Source of the DNA: Bemisia tabaci | Lineage: Eukaryota; Arthropoda; Insecta; Hemiptera; Aleyrodidae | NCBI RefSeq assembly: GCF_918797505.1 | Contig: NC_092794.1 | Span: 62,791,167 to 62,855,166 of the forward strand | Direction of reading: 5' to 3' | Length of the DNA stretch: 64,000 nucleotides | Shown here: positions 56,622 through 64,000 of the stretch, piece by piece | Layout of the letters: every line of letters begins with the position of its first letter | Position numbering within the stretch: the first letter of the stretch is position 1 | The notes under the pieces: generated by a model | Told to the model about the DNA's origin: nothing | The model's input: only the letters and a program-made list of their open reading frames with translations | Database searches by the model: none | Translations under genes and position numbers: made by a program

Positions 56622-57067
56622 CACGGAAAAAACGAGCTTAGGGTTGGGACCTACATGTTAGTGCTGGGCACTAACGAGGGTTAGATCAAATGGAGCCAGC
56701 AAGTCAGAGGAGTGCTGGGCACTAAACAGCTCGAGGCTGGGTCACTAAGGAAAAAGTAGTGTCAAGCCCTAAAGTGACTTTGGAGCGAGCGTAAAATATG
56801 AATCGCCTCCGCCTGGAATCGAACTCGGGTTGCGCCGGTGGAAGACCAGCGCGTTACCACCAGGCTATCGTGACTCCGACGTCTCATGGGTGAATTTACA
56901 CCTGTTAAGCGCAACTACGTCTCGCGGCATCTGATTAGCACTACTCATGTTCAGTGCCCACCTGAACTGCCTTCCGGTGTTGAGTTGTACAGCGCTTAGA
57001 CGCCAGCCCTCAACTACTCCCCACTAAACGGCCAGTAGTGCTCAACACTAGTCTTGTTTTTTCCGTG
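56622..57067. mobile_element. TA-flanked MITE carrying a tRNA-like segment, nested in another MITE
   Basis: CACGGAAAAAACGAGCTTAG and CTAGTCTTGTTTTTTCCGTG (57048-57067) are inverted termini, with TA on both sides (56620-56621 and 57068-57069). The intact right arm of the host MITE (57354-57379) gives the unoccupied site, so the duplication is 2 bp. Inner repeats GTGCTGGGCACTAA and AGTGCTCAACACTAG follow. At 56806-56885, minus strand, lies a tRNA-like segment. Confidence 0.88.
56806..56885 (-). other. tRNA-like sequence inside a MITE
   Basis: Read on the minus strand it has a box A (TAGCCTGGTGGTAACGCG), a 5-bp anticodon stem (GCTGG with CCGGC) around a loop with TCTTCCA, and a box B (GAGTTCGATTCC). 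The T-stem does not pair and the acceptor stem has no partner, so a working tRNA is unlikely. It could still provide an internal RNA polymerase III promoter. Confidence 0.6.
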
Positions 57068-57379
57068 TACATAGAGTCGTAATGTAAGTGTTAGAGCTGG
57101 CGCCACTTTTAAGCATTTTCCATGTCCCGAATTCCGAGACTCCTGTGTGACGCTGGGTCACTTTTTCGATACATGATCGATTGTTTTCGATACACGGGCA
57201 CCTGGCCATCCGAAGTAAACAAAAAAGATAGGAAGCACCAAGTATTCCACACCGCCATTTTGGATCGAAAATATATCGAAAAAGCGACCCGAACTCGGCG
57301 CACATCGGGCTCGGAATTCGTCGAGCAGAACATGGCGCCAGCTCTCCCATTTTTACATTACGACTCTATGTACTCTATG

Positions 57380-57507
57380 TTTTTTTTTTTTTTTTTCAAT
57401 AATTCGATTTCGGCTCAAAAAATCGATTCCGACTTATAATCGACCTCGAAAAGTCGATTCGATTTCATCGATTTTTCAAAAAATCGATCAAAAAACGCCA
57501 TCCCTAG
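57380..57507. mobile_element. Fragment of a TCGATT-rich element ending CCATCCCTAG
   Basis: After a poly-T run, AATCGATT/TCGATTCG motifs repeat and the block ends AACGCCATCCCTAG, which resembles a DNA-transposon terminus. No opposite end is seen; it may have been cut by the MITE at 56613. Confidence 0.45.
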
Positions 57508-58662
57508 TTTCCAGTGTCGTGCCCACTTAGCGGTGGCGTGTTCGCGTGTCACCGCGGTTGGTGGCCAGGACGCTGCCGTTGTCTTATTACCACGAGTAAT
57601 CGGAATAATTGTTGCGCTTATTGCGCGTTCAATTATTTTAGCAGTTTAGCGGATATTAATTACCCTTCACAAATTATTGAGTTGAAATCATTGCCGCGCC
57701 GACGCGACGCGACGGTCGACGACTGCCGGTAATTTCATTCCAATTATCGTTGGGTCATACCTCGACATTGTCGCCTTCAGAGTAGGAATGACAATTGACC
57801 AGGTTGCGCACTTCCAAGTGCGATCTACGGTTTTTCGTCGTTACTTTCAAGCTTTCATCTTGTAATTGGAATTGAGGCCAAGATTATTACTATCAGGTCT
57901 CGTGGATTACAGGAATTGAAACGTATTTTCCCAACGCATCACCGTGAGTGGCCTACTTTGAACGCAGGAAGAGTAGCAATGACTGTAAGAGAGGGACAGA
58001 GACAGAGAGAGAAACACTTTTAGAAACTCATAATGTTTAAAGGAAATATATTTTGAGTTTATGGTTTAGGAACACTTTCTTGGTTAGTTTTCCAGGTATA
58101 ATTTACCGAGGATAAGTTCAAGTAAAAAAATGCGATAAAAACCATTAAAAAATTGATTCTGGTTTTGTATGTCAATTTTACCATTTGCAAGTTTTGGTGG
58201 AAAAAAAAATGAAAAAAAGATTGAATCAAACATCATTATTGTTGACGGGTTTTAAGGTTCGTTGAGGAGGAGCCATGAAGAGTTGGGCCTCTCTGGAATT
58301 TGGAATGGTATTTTTTGCTCCCCCTCCCCCCCCCCCAGAAAATTTGGATTTCAAATATAACCCTTGATTTACTTGCTACGCATTGGAAACTGTAATCTTA
58401 ATGTATGTTGTATCTACATATACGAGGCGAGGACGGCAAGACATACTGCAGGAAGCTTACATAGTTTTCCGCTCCATTTTCAACACTTTTGTTGATTGAA
58501 TGGCCCGACCGCTTGCCGCTCGCGCCGCACCGCTCCGCACCGTTTCCACGCTGGAGTCCCGGCCTGAGCTAGCGTCCCGACGCACGATGGAACAAACCAT
58601 TCGGAGAGGTCGGAATATTGGGCTAAATCTGCCAAGTTTCATGTTCACTCCGTCACATTATC
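57508..58662. other. Unassigned intergenic sequence
   Basis: GC-richer at both ends (57510-57730 and 58490-58600) with CGACGCGACG motifs; AT-rich between. A poly-C run lies at about 58327. No gene recognised. Confidence 0.4.
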
Positions 58663-58696
58663 AATTTTAAGGGGTGTTATGACACCCCTTAAAATT
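58663..58696. repeat. Perfect hairpin, 15-bp arms
   Basis: AATTTTAAGGGGTGT and ACACCCCTTAAAATT around a TATG loop, followed by a poly-G run. It could be the end of a mobile element; on its own it is too short to classify. Confidence 0.8.
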
Positions 58697-58911
58697 CGGG
58701 GGGGGGGGGCGGCTCCCTCCCCTCCCCCTCGCCAGAAAAAAAGGAGGAATAAGGACGGAAGAAATATAGGAAAGAAGAAAGAAAGACGCTTAAATTTGGT
58801 AATTCTCGTATTAATATTAGATGCTCCAAAAATTCAAAAATTTTCTGGAAGAGGCCCTTGGGCCACCCCTCCCCCAGTTGAGGTGTCTGAATCCGTTTAT
58901 GCTGCCGTGCT

Positions 58912-59151
58912 AAGGAAAGACGCCGTATGAACCTTCAGGCCTTGCCTAATTTTCTTGGATAAAACACGAATTTGCTAGTTTTATCGATATTTTTCTTTCA
59001 GTTTATCAGATAATTTTTTTCGCAATTTTATCTACATTATCTGAAAATTTCATGAAAAAATATTGATAACTTTTCTCAAAAGTAAACATTTTATCGGTGG
59101 GAATTTGGCAATTCTCGAATATTCATACGGCGTTTTTCCTTAGCACGGCAG
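58912..59151. mobile_element. MITE, CTGCCGTGCTAAGG family, copy 5
   Basis: Perfect termini CTGCCGTGCTAAGG and CCTTAGCACGGCAG, with perfect 4-bp flanks TATG at 58908-58911 and 59152-59155. It is the best-preserved copy in the window. Confidence 0.93.
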
Positions 59152-59155
59152 TATG

Positions 59156-59869
59156 AGTGCTGTTTTCTCCAAAAAAAGAGAAAAATTCGAAAAAATAATT
59201 TTCAAACTTCTACTTTCTGTACTAACGAGGAGATAAGTTTTTTGAAGTGTCCACGATTTGTCCATCTCGTCAAATAAACTCGCTTCACTGTGTGGCGCCA
59301 GACTGAGACGCGACGTCTGGCAGTGGTAGCGTTGCATAATAACCTAGATTTGCTGAACAAAGTAAGAAACTAGCATAACTGCAAAGAATAGTCCATTGCC
59401 GTTCCAATGGCCCATGTCCAGAGGTGCGACAATCCGCTCTGTTTCATTCCCCTCGTGCGCAAGGCGCAACCGTGAACTTTGCCAAGAAAACCACTTAACT
59501 GGAGCAAGTGTACTCAAAATTCCCTCCTCCTCAGAGAGACAGCCAAGAATCCACAGCACACCCACGCGCTACCAGTCGGAAACGATCGTACGCAGCGGCG
59601 GCGGATCCTGCAGCAATTTGGCAACACCGGATTTCCTCTATTTAAACCTATGTTAATCAATCGATTCTTGTCAGAGCACCTGATCCCTCCAAGAACCGAT
59701 ACATTTCCATTGTTTTAAATGGAGAAAAACAACGTTGCCAATTTGCTGGATCCGCCAATGAATTCATACGGAGGCTTAGGGTCCTTTCGTTGGCAGTTTC
59801 GTCAAGTCTGTGGACGGCTGGAGGTTGTTTACTTGTATGTGCACTAATTTCTAGTCGATGCTTTCCATT
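59156..59869. other. Unassigned intergenic sequence
   Basis: Nothing recognised; short frames on both strands at 59344-59718 lack family features. Confidence 0.4.
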
Positions 59870-59919
59870 TGAATATCTCTTTGAGGAGCAGTATAGCCAG
59901 TGGGAGATTCATGTCTGAT

Positions 59920-60064
59920 TGGCTCAGCTATATTCGGCCCATTTGAAGCTATGGTAAAGAATCGATTATTTAGGTGTTCGTTGTGAACACCCTGTCTATC
60001 GATCCTTTTCCATAGGTTTAAATGGCAGATCAATCGATATATCACAAATCACGCCACGCCACTG
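59920..60064. mobile_element. hAT-type MITE, CAGTGGCGTGGCGTG family (copy D, left end lost)
   Basis: CCATTTGAAGCTATGGTAAA, GGTGTTCGTTGTGAACACCC and the right end CACGCCACGCCACTG match the family. Its right end overlaps the start of the next MITE by CTG. Confidence 0.85.
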
Positions 60065-60334
60065 CGGGCTGATTATTGAAATTAATAGACAAAGCGATAG
60101 AAATAGGAGACAGAGGAAAAATGAAACTATTCTATTGGTTAAAATAGATGGTTGGATTGGACAAAGGAGGTAAGTATATGACTAACTAACGGCAACCCAC
60201 GAGAGACCCGACTGTTAGTCCGTCATTTCCCCCCTAAGTCTATGAGAAGCACCCGTCTCAACCGATAGGATCGCTCCTTATTCTCTATGTCTTCTTTGTC
60301 TATCGCTTTGTCTATCATTCAATAATCAGTCCCT
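60062..60334. mobile_element. MITE, CTGCGGGCTGATTATTG family (copy 5)
   Basis: CTGCGGGCTGATTATTGAAA and ATTCAATAATCAGTCCCTT are the ends, with inner AATTAATAGACAAAGCGATA and TATCGCTTTGTCTATC. It abuts another family member directly. Confidence 0.9.
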
Positions 60335-60606
60335 TGCGGGCCGATTATTGAAATTGATAGACAAAGCAATAGACAAAGAAGACATAAGGAGTATAAAGCA
60401 ATCCTATTGGTTGAAATGAGTGGCTCTTATAGACTAAGGGAGAAAATGATGGACTAACTATCGGGTCTCTGTGGGTTGCTGTGAGTTAGTCTATCACCTA
60501 GTCCTTTGTCCATTGCAGCCACCCGCTTCTACCAATAGGATCCCTTAATATCTCTTTTGTCTCCTTTATCTATAGCTTTGTCTATCAATTTCAATACTCA
60601 GCCCGC
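60335..60606. mobile_element. MITE, CTGCGGGCTGATTATTG family (copy 6)
   Basis: TTGCGGGCCGATTATTGAAA and TTTCAATACTCAGCCCGC are the ends. The centre differs considerably from copy 5 (ATCGGGTCTCTGTGGGTTGC against the inverted ACCCACGAGAGACCCGACTG), so it is not a simple recent tandem duplication. Confidence 0.9.
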
Positions 60607-60882
60607 CGGTGTCACGTGGAAGGTGGTGCGAATTTTAACCTGGGTTCGACACGCGGCGTGACGCGCGACGCGACGTTTCGACAGTAATTAATGACGTTAA
60701 TGGCTTCCCGTTTCGGACTAATAACCCGGTGGCCGGCCCGAATGAATCGGCAAGTTTGTCTCCGCCTTATTAGTCCGGGCCGACACACCGCGGCGCGCTC
60801 TCCATCCAGGTTATCCGACGTCAATGCGCAACTCCCGTGCGCAAACACAGACCCGAAAACCCCAAAACTCTTATGGTTCCAA
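60607..60882. other. Unassigned GC-rich interval
   Basis: Contains GTGACGCGCGACGCGACG. No gene recognised. Confidence 0.35.
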
Positions 60883-61579
60883 CAGGGCCGGATTTACCTA
60901 CTTGCCGCCCGTGAGCCGCCTGTAGTTTGCCGCCCCCCTCTCAATCGTTTTGAAACATCAATGAAAACCATCAAATGAACGTGCCAGAGGGGGAGGGGTG
61001 CATAAGACGCGTTTACTTGTGTTGAACACATTTTTTGGGAAAGCCCTGTCAACACTACTAACAACAGTTCACGGAACTTCCACCGTCGCGGCCGCGCAGA
61101 CCGCACCGTGTTTGGCGCAGTGCGTGAAGTATTCATGCAGTCTTGTAGGCGCTCTGCGTTTCACGCTGATCGCACTGTGTTTGGCGCAGTGCGTGAAGTA
61201 TTCACGCAGTCTTGTAGGCGCTCTGCGTTTCACGCTGATCGCACTGTGTTTGCCGCAATGCGTGAAGTATTTGTGCAGTCATGTAGGGACTAATATGTGT
61301 TACATGCCGATCGCCGCGCCGAGGGCTTCTCCTTTTTATCTCAAGTCCTCGTCATCGTTTCTCTCTAAGTCGCGCCGTTCCAGGCCAAATTGCGTGTTTG
61401 GTTTCTTTCTTAACTCGACCAATTAAAGGTGCTGTCTCTTGTATCACCGAAAGACGACAAAAGTAGAAATTACTATACTCTCAGGAAATTAGAGATTTTG
61501 TCGCCTTTTCTCGTTTCGAATTTTCTATACCTACATTTAAAAAAAGTTCAAAATTTGCCACCCCCTTAATCCGGCCCTG
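60883..61579 (-). mobile_element. Non-autonomous hAT-type transposon (copy 3)
   Basis: CAGGGCCGGATTTACCTACT and CCCCTTAATCCGGCCCTG ends are flanked by perfect 8-bp duplications GGTTCCAA at 60875-60882 and 61580-61587. Three internal units of 69 bp start at TGCGTGAAGT (61121, 61190, 61259). It is the shortest of the three copies at 697 bp. Confidence 0.95.
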
Positions 61580-63127
61580 GGTTCCAATCAAGAACCTTTT
61601 ACTTATGGCCCGCAAAGAAAATATGTGACGGAGTCGAGCAAAACAAGCTTCCTCCAAACTTTTCAAATGATTATTCAGTAAATATAGGAAGAACTTTGGG
61701 GTAAAGACTATCGATTCACAGTTTTTACCGCTGAACATTCCCGGCCAGAGATAGATTGGACAAATGAGAGTCGGATATTGAAATCTTTTCATATTTCATG
61801 GATGTTCTTTTGTCGACGCGGGCCTAAGGGAGCGCGAAGCGCCCTTTGTAGGTTGGGCCACGTAGCGGCCAGGGGGCACGGCACAGCCCCCTAGTTCTCT
61901 AATTCTCTGAAGAGCATAAGCCATAAGTTTCATTATTAATGATTCAGTAAATATAGTGAGTAGAATTATTTGTTTTAATGATTTTATTTGCCTCGTCAAA
62001 ACGGTCGGGTTCCATGAGAATATTGCATGGGTTCCGATGATGATATTTATTGGGAATTGGCCCTGGGCCCCAAGAGGATAGACAATCAAGAAACAAGGTC
62101 CCTCTGGGAGCCTTGAGGGTTCCCTTGGGTCACTCTGACTTCTCCATGGGTTCCTCCTGGCCTTATCATCTACCTCATGTAGAGACCCACAGGTGCATCC
62201 TGTGGGTTCTAATAGGTCTCCATGAAATCTCCATGAGTCCCCCACAAAGTCCCCATGGGTCCCCTTAAAATCCCTATAAGATCGTTTTGGCACAGTGAGG
62301 AGTGTGTCACACGATGGTGGCCATTTTTCCTTGCGAGTGGAGTCGTGAAATCAAGGTGACTTATCTGTGACAAATTACGTCTTCGCCAAGTATTATTTGA
62401 GGAAGAAGCTTAAAAATGCGCACTATTTTTTATACTGATTAGGAAGTTAAATGTGAAAGGTAGAGTTTCTCAATGCCTTAATCGTGATTTTTAAGCCAAA
62501 TTCCTTGAATTACAAGCAAGTCTAATGAGATTCCAGTGAGTTCCCATGAGGATTTTATGGGGACTCATTGAAACCAAATAGATGGAGATCTATGGGTCCC
62601 TTGGAAATGAGTGAAAAGACCAAAAGGAACCCATGGGGCAGCCAAAGTTACCTAATGGAACCCTCGAGGTTCCCTGAGGAACCTTGGCTATTGATTTTTT
62701 TTTATCCCCATTGAACCGTTTTGAAAAGGAAACCATCTAGTGTTCCGCATAAGCCAAACTAAGGTATGAATAAACGATTTTTTTTCAGTGCACAGTTGAG
62801 GTTAGATACATTTTACAATGCTCTTGTACAGCTCAAGTCAGCGTTGAGACATGCGTGATCGGCGGAAGGTCGTTGTCTGGAGGTCTCCGCACCAGTGAGC
62901 GAGACAAAAATAATACCTCAGGTCATACACTCTAAACGCACAAAGACGTAACATTTTCACCATATTTTAGCCGCCCAATTACGACTCGATGCGACCCAGC
63001 ATACGACGCGCATCGACGTGGCATGCCGCTCAACCGCATGCAGAATAAACGAAGGGTGGTGGCTGTTTCAGTTTTGGCAGCCATCGTGAAAATATAGAAA
63101 TACGCAACGAAAATAAAAAGGGATGGA
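61580..63127. other. Unassigned sequence with repeat-like blocks
   Basis: GGAGCGCGAAGCGCCC and CCACGTAGCGGCCAGGGGGC at 61829-61880 look like a dispersed repeat I cannot name. 62040-62290 and 62520-62690 hold irregular copies of CCATGGGTCCC-like motifs, in part inverted. A 165-codon minus-strand frame (61796-62293) covers these blocks and shows no known domain. Confidence 0.4.
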
Positions 63128-63354
63128 AGCTGAATGTGGCTTGAATGTGGAAGTCATCGGCCCGATGCCTGAATTTTGCGCGTGACGCGCAAAATTCAGC
63201 AACGATTCTCAGCAACCATCGGACCAATTTTGAATTTGTCTGAACTATTCGAGTAGATTTGATACACATCTGGATGAAAATAACTCGAATTTGCTAAATT
63301 TCAGCCGTTGGGCGATGACTGTTGACTTCCACATTCAGGTGCTAAATTCAGCGT
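63128..63354. mobile_element. Foldback element with a strong internal hairpin
   Basis: Outer arms TTGAATGTGGAAGTCATCGG and GATGACTGTTGACTTCCACA (then TTCAGG) are inverted. Within the left arm lies a perfect hairpin (63170-63198) of TGAATTTTGCGCG and CGCGCAAAATTCA around TGA. Confidence 0.6.
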
Positions 63355-63404
63355 CTGATTGCGGCACGACGCTCTTTTATCCTCTAGGCAAAGGAACTTA
63401 ATTT

Positions 63405-63659
63405 GACGGTGTAAGTCGGCTATCACATAACTCGGTTTGCGACGTCGCATACCTCCTATCATTCTTCATTTTTTAAACAGAAAACTTCTCAACGGCAATT
63501 CTTTAAAACTGACGTGATTTATTTTCTCTGCGCGGAGAAAATTCTGCAAAAACTTCAAGGAATGATGTCAATTTGCTCCCTTTTAAAAAAATAACATAGA
63601 GGCGGAGATTTTCAGACACCGAAAACGAGTTATGTGATAGCCGACTTAGGTACACCGTC
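63405..63659. mobile_element. Palindromic MITE, GACGGTGTA termini
   Basis: GACGGTGTAAGTCGGCTATC (then ACATAACTCG) and GAGTTATGTGATAGCCGACT (then TAGGTACACCGTC) are inverted over about 34 bp with a 3-bp gap difference. No clear target duplication. Confidence 0.82.
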
Positions 63660-64000
63660 GTTATACTTTCGGCGATCCAACATTTCCTCATGGATAATAA
63701 TGAGGCAGCAACACATCTACCCTCTTGCTGGCTGTTGACTTTATTGGTATAAAGTGACTTGAGTCAGGGGTCAAAAATATTTCCTCTTGAATCAGAATCG
63801 CTTAAATGAAGTAAGTTCGCACTTGAGCTTCCTTTTGATGTAAGCATCTTTTCTTGTTGATTTAAGATGTCAAACTAATTGCAAACAATGAATACACTGA
63901 AATGGGTAAAAAAGGCTGACAAAAACTAAGAAATGCTTGGGGCATTCTTCGATGGTCCTTATCCCTTTATCAACCGCAAAATAAAAACAAAAAATGAAAT
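63660..64000. other. Unassigned AT-rich sequence to window end
   Basis: Nothing recognised. Confidence 0.35.

Larger units (their letters stand above)
56613..57379. mobile_element. Palindromic MITE interrupted by another MITE (host element)
   Basis: The right end TACATTACGACTCTATGTAC (then TCTATG) is the complement of CATAGAGTA plus CATAGAGTCGTAATGTA. The left end is split by the insertion 56622-57067. Inner arms GAGCTGGCGCCA and TGGCGCCAGCTC flank a centre with TTTTCGATACATGATCG and CGAAAATATATCGAAAAAGC. The length without the insertion is about 320 bp. Confidence 0.82.

Noticed and set aside
56806..56885. A functional tRNA gene on the minus strand
   Set aside because: The T-stem and acceptor stem do not pair and the anticodon loop lacks the usual T before the anticodon.
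56613..57077. 8-bp CATAGAGT target duplication implying a hAT insertion at 56622
   Set aside because: The intact right arm of the host MITE already contains the CATAGAGTACATAGAGT double motif, so only TA was duplicated.
61796..62293. 165-codon minus-strand frame as a gene
   Set aside because: It covers irregular CCATGGGTCC-like repeats and a GC-rich repeat-like block; no known domain.

Overview
This window looks like gene-free, transposon-dense DNA from an animal nuclear genome. No open reading frame matches a protein family I recognise, there are no operons or bacterial signals, and the longest frames lie inside simple or tandem repeats. AT-rich unique DNA is crowded with short palindromic DNA transposons (MITEs), plus a tRNA-derived SINE, satellites and microsatellites. 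This fits an insect. Several MITE termini resemble repeats I associate with whitefly (Bemisia tabaci) sequence, but that is recollection and not a search result, so the species is a moderate guess.

Layout. 0.7-2.2 kb holds a satellite of about 305 bp per unit, with a 43-codon frame downstream of a TATA-like box. 4.4-5.3 kb is a hAT-type MITE with internal repeats; a SINE follows at 5.7 kb and foldback elements at 6.0 and 7.2 kb. 7.7-9.9 kb is a cluster of one MITE family, two of them in a tandemly duplicated 489-bp unit. 10-27 kb carries scattered MITEs, a 70-bp repeat array (13.9 kb), a 19-bp repeat array (20.6 kb) and a duplicated 354-bp unit (24.1 kb). 27.08-38.48 kb is a head-to-tail duplication of about 5.7 kb, including a CpG-rich block, two Mutator-like MITEs and long hairpins. 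40-53 kb has more MITEs and a 735-bp pyrimidine tract (44.75 kb). 53.4-55.4 kb has a foldback element built of GATCGA-type repeats and a second hAT MITE with another MITE inside it. 56.6-57.4 kb is a MITE inside a MITE, the inner one carrying tRNA-like sequence. 58.9-63.7 kb has further MITEs, including a third hAT copy and two abutting copies of one family.

Functionally these sequences are non-autonomous mobile elements or repeats. No transposase, reverse transcriptase or integrase is encoded here, so any mobility would need enzymes from elsewhere in the genome. The firmest evidence is target-site duplications that can be read directly: three hAT copies (8 bp each), a CAGTGGCG element (8 bp), the GATCGA foldback (8 bp), two Mutator-like elements (9 bp), a family with 4-bp duplications, and TA-flanked elements, one confirmed by an unoccupied copy of its site.
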